The translations under genes and the position numbers were made by a program. Below the pieces are notes generated by a model. The model ran no database searches and had not been told where the DNA came from. It worked only from the letters and a program-made list of their open reading frames with translations. A stretch of 64,000 nt of DNA, from NCBI RefSeq assembly GCF_003346815.1, contig NZ_CP031217.1, positions 1,054,001-1,118,000 of the forward strand, read 5' to 3'. Positions 48,043 to 57,047 of this stretch are shown in pieces (the first letter of the stretch is position 1; each line of letters opens with the position of its first letter). This DNA is from Halarcobacter bivalviorum (lineage in GTDB: Bacteria > Campylobacterota > Campylobacteria > Campylobacterales > Arcobacteraceae).

Positions 48043-48582
48043 ATGGAAAACCTACCAACTAATTTTATAGAAAATAAGATATATGAGATAAGAGGTTTAA
48101 AAGTGATGTTAGATAGTGATTTGGCTTCACTTTATGAAGTTGAAACTAAAAGAATAAATGAAGCTGTTAAAAACAACCCTGAAAAATTTCCAAAAGATTT
48201 TTATTTTGAATTGACAAAAGAAGAATTTGAAGTTTTGCGGTCGAAATTTTCGACCACAAAATTTTCCAAAACAAGAACTTTACCAAAAGTTTTTACTGAA
48301 CAGGGTGTTTATATGTTAGCAACTGTACTGAAAAGTAAAGTTGCCACAGATGTAACTATAAACATCTTGCGTACCTTTACAAAGCTTAGAGAGTTTGCAA
48401 TAACTTACAAAGATATAGTAATTGAGTTAAAAAATCTAAGAGAAGATTTGAAACTAAATAAAAATCAAACAACTCAAAATACTAAACATATTAAAACAGC
48501 CTTTGAATTACTTTCTCAAATACTTGAAGATACAAAAAGTACAGAAGAAAAGGTTATGGGCTTTAAGGTTGAAAGAAAATAA
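48043..48582 (+). CDS. ORF6N domain protein (phage-type DNA-binding)
   Basis: 179 residues. The ORF6N domain is clear: IYEIRGLKVMLDSDLASLYEVETK, NNPEKFPKDFYFEL and LPKVFTEQGVYMLATVL (recognised in pieces). A coiled-coil C terminus follows. The family derives from phage antirepressors and is widespread on bacterial chromosomes as solitary genes. No phage gene is nearby. Inside the gene a 17-base palindrome uses codons rare in the neighbours. GGAG precedes the ATG. Confidence 0.88.
   Translation: MENLPTNFIENKIYEIRGLKVMLDSDLASLYEVETKRINEAVKNNPEKFPKDFYFELTKEEFEVLRSKFSTTKFSKTRTLPKVFTEQGVYMLATVLKSKVATDVTINILRTFTKLREFAITYKDIVIELKNLREDLKLNKNQTTQNTKHIKTAFELLSQILEDTKSTEEKVMGFKVERK
48239..48255. repeat. 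GC-rich palindrome inside the ORF6N gene
   Basis: GGTCGAAA-T-TTTCGACC, perfect 8-bp arms. It encodes the linker between the two halves of the ORF6N domain (RSKFSTT region). It may be an operator or a hot spot of variation. Confidence 0.55.
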
Positions 48583-48639
48583 TAATATATTAGATATGAT
48601 CTATAAAATATGTAATTTTTATAGAGTAAAAGGATAACG

Positions 48640-48888
48640 GTGGCATTTTCAAAAGATGAAAAAGAGATGTTATTAAAAGTAAAGTTTGTAGGAGAAACTG
48701 TTATTTCAAGGTTTGAGCAAATTGGAATTGATTCTTTAGAAACTTTGAGTAAAAGTAGTGTAGAAGAGATTACAGATATTGTTTCAGATATTTTGGGAAG
48801 TAGTTGTTGGAAAAATTCTCCCCAAGCTAGAAAAGCTGTTCAAAATGCAATAAATTTCGCAAAAGAGTACCAAAATAAATATGAATAA
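48640..48888 (+). CDS. small helix-hairpin-helix (Cdd1-like) protein
   Basis: 82 residues with an HhH-like core (VKFVGETVISRFEQIGIDSLETLSKSS, read in pieces) and a C-terminal SSCWKNSPQARKAVQNAI motif typical of the Cdd1 pathogenicity-locus family. Role unknown; nucleic-acid binding is plausible. The start is GTG at 48640 with AAGGA 6 bases before it. It overlaps the AraC gene by 8 bases, so the two are probably co-expressed. Confidence 0.78.
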   Translation: MAFSKDEKEMLLKVKFVGETVISRFEQIGIDSLETLSKSSVEEITDIVSDILGSSCWKNSPQARKAVQNAINFAKEYQNKYE

Positions 48889-49690
48889 ACTTATGTCAGA
48901 AAACTTTTCTTTTTTTACTTATATACAAAAAGAGCCACAATATAAAAATGAAATTATCCTTTCTTCAAATAGTTTAATTTTAGTAACTAAGGGTACTAAG
49001 ATATTGCATTTAGAAAATGAAAATATCAATGTGGATGAAAATCATTTTTTATTTTTAAAAAGTGGTTCATATCTTATGAGCGAAGTTTTAGATGAGTATT
49101 ACGAAGCGATGATTTTCAATTATGATGATTCAGTATTGTTAGAGTTTATCTCTAAATATAATATCACTTTCTCAAAAGAGCTTATAGAAGAAATAGATAT
49201 TTTAAAGTTAAAGAAAACAGCAGAGTTAAAAATACTTATTGGTTCAACTTGTGACTATATGAGAAATACAGCAATACAAAATGACCAACTAATAAAACTA
49301 AAATTAGAAGAGGCTTTTTTAAATATTTTGAATAGTTCTCTTGCAAAAGAGTTTAAAGGTTTTTTATACTCTATTTATAAAAACAACTCTTTTAAAATTC
49401 TTTTTGAAAAACACTTCTCTTATGAAGATAATATCTTAGATTTAGCAGATGAGTTAAAAATGACTCCTTTAGCTTTTAGGCAGAAATTTAAAGAAGTTTA
49501 TAATACAACTCCTAAAAAATGGCAAGTTCTAAAGAGACTAGAAAAAGCAAAAGTACTTTTAGAAAATACATCTAAAAATGTAAGTGAAGTTTGTATTGAG
49601 TGTGGCTTTGATAACTTATCATGGTTTATACAAGCTTTCAAAAAACAATACAATTTAACTCCAAAACAAATAAAAAACAACAAAAATTAG
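48881..49690 (+). CDS. AraC family transcriptional regulator
   Basis: 269 residues. The N-terminal part is a cupin-like sensor without an obvious ligand signature. The C-terminal 100 residues hold two helix-turn-helix units (LADELKMTPLAFRQKFKEVY and VSEVCIECGFDNLSWFIQAF). It is coupled to the HhH gene upstream and followed by a PEBP gene, either of which could be controlled by it. An alternative ATG lies at 48893. Confidence 0.9.
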   Translation: MNKLMSENFSFFTYIQKEPQYKNEIILSSNSLILVTKGTKILHLENENINVDENHFLFLKSGSYLMSEVLDEYYEAMIFNYDDSVLLEFISKYNITFSKELIEEIDILKLKKTAELKILIGSTCDYMRNTAIQNDQLIKLKLEEAFLNILNSSLAKEFKGFLYSIYKNNSFKILFEKHFSYEDNILDLADELKMTPLAFRQKFKEVYNTTPKKWQVLKRLEKAKVLLENTSKNVSEVCIECGFDNLSWFIQAFKKQYNLTPKQIKNNKN

Positions 49691-49760
49691 AGTTTTTCTA
49701 ATATCTTAAATTTTTATTTTCTTTTATAATCTTTTATCTTCAAAATATAAAAGGAAATAT

Positions 49761-50285
49761 ATGAGAAAAATATTGTTTGCTATATCTTTTATAGCTCTTA
49801 GTCTATTTGCAGAAAACTTCACTTTAAAAAGTAGTTCTTTAAAGGGACAACTAACAAAAGCCCAAGAATTTAACGGTTTTGGTTGTAGTGGTGAAAATAT
49901 TTCACCTGATTTATCTTGGGAGAATGCTCCAAAAGAAACAAAATCTTTTGCTGTTACAGTTTATGACCCAGATGCTCCTACTGGTTCTGGTTGGTGGCAT
50001 TGGGTAGTATTTGATATTCCCAAAGATAAATTTAGTTTAGAAAAAGGCTTTGGTTCTAAAGAAGATAAAAAGATAATTCAAAGTGTTACGAACTATGGTA
50101 AAACTGGTTTTGGTGGAGCTTGTCCTCCAAAAGGTGATAAAGCACATAGATATATTTTTACAGTATATGCTTTAGATACTGATAAACTAGGATTAGATAA
50201 AAATACAAACCCTGCAATTGTAGGTTACTATTTAAATGCTCATGCTCTAGCAAAAGCTTCTTTAATCTCTTACTATAAAAAATAA
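49761..50285 (+). CDS. YbhB/YbcL-type PEBP family protein, exported
   Basis: 174 residues: a cleavable signal (ILFAISFIALSLFAE), then the phosphatidylethanolamine-binding fold with CSGENISPDLSWEN, YDPDAPTGSGWWHWV and HRYIFTVYALD. It is a periplasmic member of the family related to Raf-kinase inhibitor proteins; the bacterial role is unknown. A terminator hairpin follows. Confidence 0.9.
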   Translation: MRKILFAISFIALSLFAENFTLKSSSLKGQLTKAQEFNGFGCSGENISPDLSWENAPKETKSFAVTVYDPDAPTGSGWWHWVVFDIPKDKFSLEKGFGSKEDKKIIQSVTNYGKTGFGGACPPKGDKAHRYIFTVYALDTDKLGLDKNTNPAIVGYYLNAHALAKASLISYYKK

Positions 50286-50309
50286 TACATTGCCTTTTGG
50301 CAATGTATT
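50284..50309 (+). terminator. intrinsic terminator after the PEBP gene
   Basis: AATACATTGCC (50284-50294) pairs with GGCAATGTATT (50299-50309), loop TTTT, followed by TTATCTTTTC. Confidence 0.78.
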
Positions 50310-50389
50310 TTATCTTTTCTTCACCTTCTCAAATTGCTTTTATTTTCTTTTGATAATATAATAAATATAAATAAAATAGAAAGAGACAA

Positions 50390-50836
50390 ATGAAAGTAAA
50401 ATATTTAGAAAAATTTTATGTATCAGGTATTACAACAAGAACAAACAATGAAACAGAACTAAACGAAGAAACTGCACAGATTCCAGCCTTATGGGATAAA
50501 TATGCAGAGGAAAACATAGAAGGTAAAACTTTTAATAAAGCAAAGTCTATGGCTATGTATGGTGTTTATAATAAATATGAAAGTGATGTAAACTCTGATT
50601 ATGATTATACTATAGGTGTAGAAGTTACAAAACCTAAAAATGCAATTACTATAGAAAAAGATAGATATTTAGTATTTACAAAAAATGGAGAGTTTCCAGA
50701 AGTTGTAATTGAAGCATGGAAAGATGTTTGGGATTATTTTGCTTCTGAAGCTTGTGAGTATGAAAGAGCATATAATTATGACTTTGAAAAATATGCAAAA
50801 GAAGATGAGATAGAGATTTATATCTCTATAAAATAA
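50390..50836 (+). CDS. GyrI-like / AraC effector-binding domain protein
   Basis: 148 residues corresponding to a free-standing GyrI-like small-molecule-binding domain (YTIGVEV...ITIEKDRYLVFTKNGEFPEVV, read in pieces, and a C-terminal FEKYAKEDEIEIYISI). Members bind drugs or other ligands and may regulate partners. It lies 8 bases before the racemase gene. Confidence 0.8.
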   Translation: MKVKYLEKFYVSGITTRTNNETELNEETAQIPALWDKYAEENIEGKTFNKAKSMAMYGVYNKYESDVNSDYDYTIGVEVTKPKNAITIEKDRYLVFTKNGEFPEVVIEAWKDVWDYFASEACEYERAYNYDFEKYAKEDEIEIYISIK

Positions 50837-50844
50837 GGAATTAG

Positions 50845-51537
50845 ATGAAAACTATAGGATTACTTGGTGGAATGAGTTGGGAAAGTACAGCTTTATACTA
50901 TAAACAAATCAACGAAGAGGTAAAAAAACAACTTGGTGGATTACATAGTGCTAAAGTAGTCATCTATAGTGTAGATTTTGATGAGATAGAAAAACTTCAA
51001 CACGAGGGGAAGTGGGATGAAACTGCAAAGATATTAAGCGAAGCTGCTAAAAATATCCAAAATGCAAGTGCTGACTTTTTAGTTATATGTACAAACACTA
51101 TGCATAAAGTAGCTCCTACTATACAAGAACATATTGATATTCCTATTTTACATATTGCAAATGCAACAGGTAAAAAACTTCAAGAAGAGAGTATAAAAAG
51201 AGTTGGGCTTTTAGGTACTGCTTTTACTATGCAACAAGACTTCTATAAAGATACAATCCAAACTAACTTTGATATTGAAGTAATCGTGCCTTCAGAAGAA
51301 GATATAAAAATAGTTCATAAAATTATCTATGAAGAGTTATGTTTGGGTACAATAAAAGAGTCATCAAAAAAAGAGTATTTAAGAATTATAGACTCACTAA
51401 GTTCTTACGGGGCACAAGGAGTTATTTTAGGTTGTACAGAAATAGGAATGTTAGTATCTCAAGAAGATACAAATATAAAACTTTTTGATACAACTTATAT
51501 ACATGCAATTGAGGCTGTAAATAAAGCCCTTAATTAA
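50845..51537 (+). CDS. aspartate/glutamate racemase family protein
   Basis: 230 residues with GLLGGMSWESTALYYKQIN, the first catalytic Cys in VICTNTMHK and the second in LGCTEIGML, so the two-Cys PLP-independent racemase site is intact. Substrate could be aspartate or another amino acid. It is in an operon with the GyrI-like gene and the aldo/keto reductase. Confidence 0.88.
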   Translation: MKTIGLLGGMSWESTALYYKQINEEVKKQLGGLHSAKVVIYSVDFDEIEKLQHEGKWDETAKILSEAAKNIQNASADFLVICTNTMHKVAPTIQEHIDIPILHIANATGKKLQEESIKRVGLLGTAFTMQQDFYKDTIQTNFDIEVIVPSEEDIKIVHKIIYEELCLGTIKESSKKEYLRIIDSLSSYGAQGVILGCTEIGMLVSQEDTNIKLFDTTYIHAIEAVNKALN

Positions 51538-51547
51538 AGGATTGATT

Positions 51548-52351
51548 ATGCCAAATATGATTTATGGAACAGCTTGGAAACAAGAAGATACAGCTTCTTT
51601 AGTTGAAGAGGCTCTTTTATGTGGTTTCAAAGCTATAGATACTGCTTGTCAACCAAAACACTATAGAGAAGATTTAGTTGGAGTAGGTTTAGAAAATGCT
51701 ATAAAAAAAGGTATAAAAAGAGAAGAGATATTTCTTCAAACAAAATTCACTCCACTAAGTGGGCAAGATAGAGCTAATATGCCCTATGAAGTTAGCGATG
51801 ATATTTTAATTCAACTTGAAAAATCTTTTTATAAATCAAAACAAAATCTAAAAGTAGATTTTATTGATTCTTATCTTATTCATTCTCCTTTTGCTCCTTT
51901 AGAAGACTTAATAAAAGTATATAGAACTATGGAAGAGTTTGTAACTTCAAAAGAGGTGGGACAAATAGGTATTTCAAACTGTTATGATATAAATTTACTC
52001 TCATATCTTTATGATATTGCAAAAGTAAAACCAAGGGTAATACAAAATAGATTTTATGCCCAAAGTGATTATGATAAAGAAATAAGAGAGTTTGCAAGAC
52101 AAAAAGGTATTATGTATCAATGTTTTTGGTCATTAACTGCAAATCCTCATTTACTAAAACTTGATGAGGTACAAACATTAGCAAAAAACTATAAAAGAAC
52201 AGTTCCTCAAATTTTTTATAAGTTTTTAAACCATTTAGGAATAACTCCACTTAATGGAACTACTTCTAAAACTCATATGCTTGAAGACTTAGATATTAAG
52301 AACTTCTCCTTAGAAGAAGATGAGGTAAACTCAATACTTCGCTATTTATAA
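51548..52351 (+). CDS. aldo/keto reductase
   Basis: 267 residues of the AKR fold: AIDTACQPKHYREDLVGVGL with the catalytic Asp/Tyr pair, then DSYLIHSPF and GISNCYD. NADPH-dependent reduction of a carbonyl is expected; the substrate is not evident. ATG 51548 has AAAGGA 6 bases before it; an upstream TTG at 51542 abuts that site. Confidence 0.85.
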   Translation: MPNMIYGTAWKQEDTASLVEEALLCGFKAIDTACQPKHYREDLVGVGLENAIKKGIKREEIFLQTKFTPLSGQDRANMPYEVSDDILIQLEKSFYKSKQNLKVDFIDSYLIHSPFAPLEDLIKVYRTMEEFVTSKEVGQIGISNCYDINLLSYLYDIAKVKPRVIQNRFYAQSDYDKEIREFARQKGIMYQCFWSLTANPHLLKLDEVQTLAKNYKRTVPQIFYKFLNHLGITPLNGTTSKTHMLEDLDIKNFSLEEDEVNSILRYL

Positions 52352-52417
52352 TTAACCCATATGTAACCAAACTTATGATAACATACACTTATAATTATAT
52401 TAAGTTAAAGGAAAGAA

Positions 52418-52765
52418 ATGGAGCAATTACCAAATTGTCCTAAGTGTAATAGTGAATACACATATGAAGATGGAAGTCTATTTATTTGTCCAGAGTGTGC
52501 ACACGAATGGTCAAAAGATGCAAGTCAAACAGAAGATGAAGATACTTTAGTAGTAAAAGATGCAAATGGTACGATTTTACAAGATGGAGATGATGTAACT
52601 GTTATCAAAGATTTAAAAGTAAAAGGAAGCTCTTCTGGTATTAAAGTAGGTACAAAAGTAAAAGGTATCAGACTTGTAGAAGGAAATGATGGTCACAATA
52701 TTGACTGTAAAATCCCTGGTGTAGGTGCTATTAAATTAAAACAAGAATTTGTAAAAAAATCTTAA
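52418..52765 (+). CDS. yjdM: YjdM (PhnA-domain) zinc-ribbon protein
   Basis: 115 residues: an N-terminal zinc ribbon ([13 protein letters not shown]...CPECAHEW) and the PhnA/YjdM C-terminal domain ([26 protein letters not shown], read in pieces). It was named for alkylphosphonate use, but a phosphonate role is doubtful and no phn degradation gene is here. A shared terminator separates it from the convergent ynfA gene. Confidence 0.92.
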   Translation: MEQLPNCPKCNSEYTYEDGSLFICPECAHEWSKDASQTEDEDTLVVKDANGTILQDGDDVTVIKDLKVKGSSSGIKVGTKVKGIRLVEGNDGHNIDCKIPGVGAIKLKQEFVKKS

Positions 52766-52769
52766 TATA

Positions 52770-52794
52770 AAATGAGAGTTTAAAACTCTCATTT
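52770..52794. terminator. bidirectional terminator
   Basis: AAATGAGAG (52770-52778) pairs with CTCTCATTT (52786-52794), and the TTT/AAA next to the loop can extend it. It overlaps the ynfA-like stop. Confidence 0.7.
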
Positions 52795-53134
52795 ATATAC
52801 TACTTATAACTTTTTGATTTCCAAAAAGAATAATACAAATCCCTGCAAATACAACTAAAGAACCTATAATATCCCATTTATTAAAAACTTGTTTTTCTAC
52901 TAAAAATAACCAAGCCAAAGAAGAAATAATATAAATACCTCCATAAATAGCATAAGCTCTTCCAGCAAACTCTAAATTTACCTTTGTAAGTAAATAAGCA
53001 AATAAAATTAAAGATATAACACCTGAAAAAAGCCAAAAAGAAGATTTTTGAAGTTTAAAAACCATCCAAAAACTATAACACCCTAATATTTCAAAAAATG
53101 CTGCTAAAAAATATATTGCAAACTCTAAACCCAA
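52793..53134 (-). CDS. YnfA family membrane protein
   Basis: 113 residues, four transmembrane helices, with FLAAFFEILGCYSFW at the N terminus and GRAYAIYGGIYI in the middle, as in the UPF0060/YnfA family of small multidrug-resistance-like proteins. The start is TTG at 53134 with GGAG 5 bases before it. The gap to the next gene is 88 bases with no evident feature. Confidence 0.88.
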   Translation of the reverse strand: MGLEFAIYFLAAFFEILGCYSFWMVFKLQKSSFWLFSGVISLILFAYLLTKVNLEFAGRAYAIYGGIYIISSLAWLFLVEKQVFNKWDIIGSLVVFAGICIILFGNQKVISSI

Positions 53135-53222
53135 AGTAACTCCAAAAGATTTTATTATTAGTATTGAATATCATTACTAAATTGAACTTTAGTTAAAAAC
53201 CTTTTAAAAGCTACTAAAACAG

Positions 53223-54569
53223 TTAAGCTATAAATTTCATCCAATAAAACTCTAAAGGATATAAAAACACAATAGAGATAATAGCTAACACAAGTACTAC
53301 TTTTAACATATGTTTTTGTTTCATACCAGATAAAGCAAGTCCAACTGCTAAAGGTGGAGCTTGAAATGGAAAATAAACATTAGAAAAAGCAGCAACTTGC
53401 ATCATAAAGATTTCATTTAATGAAAAGCTACTTATACTACTTAGGTGTTCTGCCATTGGAGTAAAAATAGCTGGAATAGTTGGTTGCGTGATAATAACCC
53501 CACTTAAAGACATCAAGGTAGTGATTTTTATATAGTCAAACAACTCATATTCTGATGGTGTGTATAGGTTTATGATACTAAGTAAACTCTCTTTTATAAA
53601 CTCATTATTTGCAACTATACTTCCAAGACTAATAATAGCAGCTACAAAAATCAATGAAGAGAAGTTAATACTATTTATATCTTTGCTTTTAATGATATTT
53701 ATACTTGGATATGCTAAAAATAAAACTCCAATCATAGCTATCACACTAGGTGAGATTTTATGAATAAAATCAGTCAACCAAAATAGAAGCATGATAGATA
53801 AAGTTATCATAACTACTTTTTCATTTTTACTAAAAGAACTATTCTCTTTTTCTAGTTTGTTATGTTTTATTTCATCTTTGAAAAATAGGTATATTAAAAC
53901 AACAATTATAATGTTTTTTAAAAAACCTAAAACAAAGAAGTTTGATAATAAATAGTGAGAAAATAAAAGCTCAAAATCATAAATCTCTTTTGTAAGTCCA
54001 CCTAATATCATATTTGGGACATTTGCAGGTAAAACAGTAAAGGCTGGAATAGAAGTACAAAGTATAAAAGTAAGCAGTATTCCAATATATCCTTTGTCGT
54101 TTTCTTCAAAGCCTAAAGCTTTTGCAATAGTAATAGCTAACGGTACTAATAAAACAACTCTAACTACACTAGAAGGCATCAAAAAGCTAAATGCCACACT
54201 GAATATAGAAATATAAATAAGAAGCTTTAGATAGCTAATATTCTTGATTATAGAAAAGAAGTTAGAGAATCTATTGTTTAGGTTTACATTTTTTATTGCT
54301 GTTGCAATTAACATACCAGAAAAAACTAACCAAAAAGCAGAAGAAGAGAAACCAGAAAAAATTATCTCTTTAGGGCTTAGTGCAAATACTAAACAAGTAA
54401 ATAAAAATATAAGTGATGAAAAATACAAAGGTATTATGTTTGTTGCCCAATAAGCAATAGTAGAAAGAATCAAAGTAATTAGTATTAAATCTTTTGTTTC
54501 CCCAATAAAACTATTTAAAATAAAATATAAAAATAAGGGAATACAAATAAAAGCAATATTTTTTATCAT
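53223..54569 (-). CDS. SLC13/ArsB-superfamily anion permease
   Basis: 448 residues with about 12 hydrophobic segments. It resembles the DASS family (AYWATNIIPLYFSSL, LPANVPNMILGGL, FPFQAPPLAVGLA), but the SNT motifs are altered (SSVVRVV and TQPTIPAI), so the transported anion may differ from dicarboxylates. No partner gene is adjacent. Confidence 0.78.
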   Translation of the reverse strand: MIKNIAFICIPLFLYFILNSFIGETKDLILITLILSTIAYWATNIIPLYFSSLIFLFTCLVFALSPKEIIFSGFSSSAFWLVFSGMLIATAIKNVNLNNRFSNFFSIIKNISYLKLLIYISIFSVAFSFLMPSSVVRVVLLVPLAITIAKALGFEENDKGYIGILLTFILCTSIPAFTVLPANVPNMILGGLTKEIYDFELLFSHYLLSNFFVLGFLKNIIIVVLIYLFFKDEIKHNKLEKENSSFSKNEKVVMITLSIMLLFWLTDFIHKISPSVIAMIGVLFLAYPSINIIKSKDINSINFSSLIFVAAIISLGSIVANNEFIKESLLSIINLYTPSEYELFDYIKITTLMSLSGVIITQPTIPAIFTPMAEHLSSISSFSLNEIFMMQVAAFSNVYFPFQAPPLAVGLALSGMKQKHMLKVVLVLAIISIVFLYPLEFYWMKFIA

Positions 54570-54640
54570 AAGAGTTTATCCTTTTGTTTTATAGGATTTT
54601 ATCAAGTATAGAAATTTTTGTATTGTAATATTTTGAACAA

Positions 54641-55450
54641 TTAAGAAATATTTTTAAAATTTGTTGGTGTGATTCCATGATATTTTTTAAACTCTTTTGT
54701 AAAGTGTGCTTGGTCATAAAACCCACACTCCTGTGCAATAGAAGCTAAAGACTCATGCTCTTTTAAAAGTTTGGTTGCCTTTGAAACTCTTAAAAAGTTT
54801 ATAAAACTTTGTGGTGTAAGACCAATTGTTTTAGAAAAGGTTCTATGAAAATAGTAAGGGTTCATTTGCACAACCTCAGCCATTTTGTAAAAGTTTAACT
54901 TTTTTAGTTCATAACTCTCTTCTTTTAGATATTTAAATAGTAGTTCAAACTTTTCATTTTCTATTGTTTTGATTTTTTCTTTATATGTCATATACTTTTC
55001 ACAAAGTAACGATATAAAGTTTATTATCTCTTCTGAAACTAGTTTTTCAGAGTGTAAAGTTGTTTTTATAAGCTCTTCTAAATACTCAAATAACATCTCA
55101 TCTTTTATGAAATACTCTTTAAAAGTATAGTTACTTTTAGAGCAAATACTACTAGCAATACTTTCAAAAAACTCCTTTGGAATGAAACAAGTTAAAAAGC
55201 TCCATTTTCCATCAACATTATAAGAGTTACAAGCATGAACAGTATTAGGTGGTACAATAAAAAGCATTTTCTCTTTTACTTCGTTTTCTTTATTGTCCAT
55301 TGAAAATATTCCTTTACCTTCTATACAAAGTCCAACCATATAGTTATCTTCATGTATATGTTTAGCAAAGGAGTGTTTTTTATTTATATGTTTAAAGATA
55401 AGTTTATGTTCATTGAAAGCTATCTCTTTCATAATAGAGTGTTTTGTCAT
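54641..55450 (-). CDS. AraC family regulator with cupin sensor
   Basis: 269 residues. The N-terminal cupin domain has HKHSFAKHIHEDNYMVGL-type His-rich strands (up to 18 residues read) and PPNTVHAC. The C-terminal AraC domain has a first HTH (MAEVVQMNPYYFHRTFSKTIG) and a second (LASIAQECGFYDQAHFTKEF). It overlaps the Crp-type gene by 4 bases. AraC regulators of this shape often control nearby efflux or metabolite exporters such as the EamA protein at 56.2 kb. Confidence 0.9.
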   Translation of the reverse strand: MTKHSIMKEIAFNEHKLIFKHINKKHSFAKHIHEDNYMVGLCIEGKGIFSMDNKENEVKEKMLFIVPPNTVHACNSYNVDGKWSFLTCFIPKEFFESIASSICSKSNYTFKEYFIKDEMLFEYLEELIKTTLHSEKLVSEEIINFISLLCEKYMTYKEKIKTIENEKFELLFKYLKEESYELKKLNFYKMAEVVQMNPYYFHRTFSKTIGLTPQSFINFLRVSKATKLLKEHESLASIAQECGFYDQAHFTKEFKKYHGITPTNFKNIS

Positions 55451-56052
55451 TTTTTACTCTTTAGTGATTTTCTTATTCTACTAAGATGAGTAGGTGAAAT
55501 ACCTAAGTATGAAGCAATATGGTGTTGAGATAGTCTTGATAAAATATGCTCAAACTCTTTTAAAAATCTTTGATATCTAACTTGGGCATCTTCTAAAACT
55601 AGGGCATAAGTATTATGATCTTTTTGTAGTATCCAATGTTTTTCTAAATATAAAATATGATACATCTTTAAATCTTCATATTTTGCTAAAAGCTCTCTAT
55701 ATTTTGTATGATTTATATCTACAACAATAGAGTCTTCTATCGCTTGAACTGATGAGGTGTTTTGAGTATTTGAAAGTAGTGCAACCATAGGACCATAAAA
55801 TCTAGTCTCCCAAAAGAAGTTTTTTGTGTACTCTTCTCCATGTTCATTTGTAGCAAAAGTTCTAAATAGTCCTTTATAAACAAAAGAGATAGCATCAACT
55901 TTATCATATAGTTCAAAGGCATAGTCATTTTTCTTAATCTCTTTTATAGTGCATATATTTTTAAAGTCATTCCATGTCGTCTCTGAAATCTTAGTATAAG
56001 AGTCCATAGTATTTTTCAATGAAGTAAAAATCTCATTTTCATCTATTTTCAT
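55447..56052 (-). CDS. Crp/Fnr family regulator
   Basis: 201 residues: a cyclic-nucleotide-binding-like beta barrel (FVYKGLFRTFATNEHGEEYTKNFF) and a C-terminal HTH (HHIASYLGISPTHLSRIRKSL). It lacks the Cys set of Fnr and the RxS of true cAMP binding, so the effector is unknown. It is divergent from the EamA gene, a possible target, across 110 bases. Confidence 0.87.
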   Translation of the reverse strand: MKIDENEIFTSLKNTMDSYTKISETTWNDFKNICTIKEIKKNDYAFELYDKVDAISFVYKGLFRTFATNEHGEEYTKNFFWETRFYGPMVALLSNTQNTSSVQAIEDSIVVDINHTKYRELLAKYEDLKMYHILYLEKHWILQKDHNTYALVLEDAQVRYQRFLKEFEHILSRLSQHHIASYLGISPTHLSRIRKSLKSKK

Positions 56053-56162
56053 ATTGACCTGTTATTTTTTGCAAAGAATAGTATATATTTATTAAAAAAT
56101 CAACATATGTAAATGACAAAAAGAGATTATTTTAATAATCTTCCACCTATGAAAGGAAGAAT

Positions 56163-57047
56163 ATGTCAAAAGAATTAAATTCACATCTTATTATTTTGTT
56201 TGCAACTTTTTTAGTTGCTGGTTCATTTATCGTATCTCAAAAGTTATCTGGAATAATTGACCCTATTTCAATTACTCTTCTTAGATTTGTGATTGCTTCA
56301 GTTATTTTAGCTCCAATTGTTTTATTGAATAAAGAGTTTAGAAAACTAATAACATTTACTTTTAAAAGAGCTATGATTATTAGCTTTTTTTACTCTTTAT
56401 ATTTTATTGGACTATTTAAGTCTTTAGAATACACAACAGCACTTAATACTGGAACACTATTTACACTAGTTCCTCTACTTACTGCTATTTTTTCAATTTT
56501 TGTTTTTAAACAAAGAATACCTACAAAACAATATTTAGTTTACTTTTTAGGAATAGTTGGAACTTGTATTGTTGTTTTTAAAGGAGAGTTAGAACTATTT
56601 TTATCTCTATCTTTAAATAGAGGAGACTTCCTTTTTATTGCTTCAATTGTATGTATGGCTTTATATTCTGTTTGTGCAAAATATTTCCATAAAGAAGAGG
56701 ATAAGTTAGTAGTATTAGTATTCTTAACTCTTGTGGGTGGAAGTATTTGGATGAGTATTGCTTTAATAGCTTTTGATATTCCTTTAGAGTGGAATAAAAT
56801 AAATAGCTCGCAGTTTTTATCGATGGCTTATCTAAGTATTGCTGCTACTTTAGTAACTTCATATCTTTATCAAAAAGGAACTATTCATTTAGGTCCTAAG
56901 AAAGTGATGTCTTATGTCTATTTAAACCCAGCAGCTATTGCCATACTCTTAATGGTATTTGAGTTTAGATTTATAAATATTTGGATGGTATTAGGTATTG
57001 TAATCTCTTCTTTTGCTACAGTAATTTTATTAAGAAGTAAGAATTGA
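56163..57047 (+). CDS. EamA/DMT family transporter
   Basis: 294 residues, ten transmembrane helices in two EamA repeats (about 5-140 and 150-290), with LLRFVIASVILAPIV and a second-repeat PAAIAILLMVFEF. It is a probable metabolite exporter. The 3' end overlaps the convergent MocR-type gene by 18 bases. Confidence 0.9.
   Translation: MSKELNSHLIILFATFLVAGSFIVSQKLSGIIDPISITLLRFVIASVILAPIVLLNKEFRKLITFTFKRAMIISFFYSLYFIGLFKSLEYTTALNTGTLFTLVPLLTAIFSIFVFKQRIPTKQYLVYFLGIVGTCIVVFKGELELFLSLSLNRGDFLFIASIVCMALYSVCAKYFHKEEDKLVVLVFLTLVGGSIWMSIALIAFDIPLEWNKINSSQFLSMAYLSIAATLVTSYLYQKGTIHLGPKKVMSYVYLNPAAIAILLMVFEFRFINIWMVLGIVISSFATVILLRSKN

Noticed and set aside
48043-48888. A prophage remnant around the ORF6N gene
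   Set aside because: No integrase, att repeats or structural genes; flanked by dapE and ordinary regulators.
52418-52765. A phosphonate pathway linking yjdM with the PhnD/C/E-like transporter
   Set aside because: They are 30 kb apart, no C-P lyase or phosphonatase gene is present, and the transporter sits next to selD.
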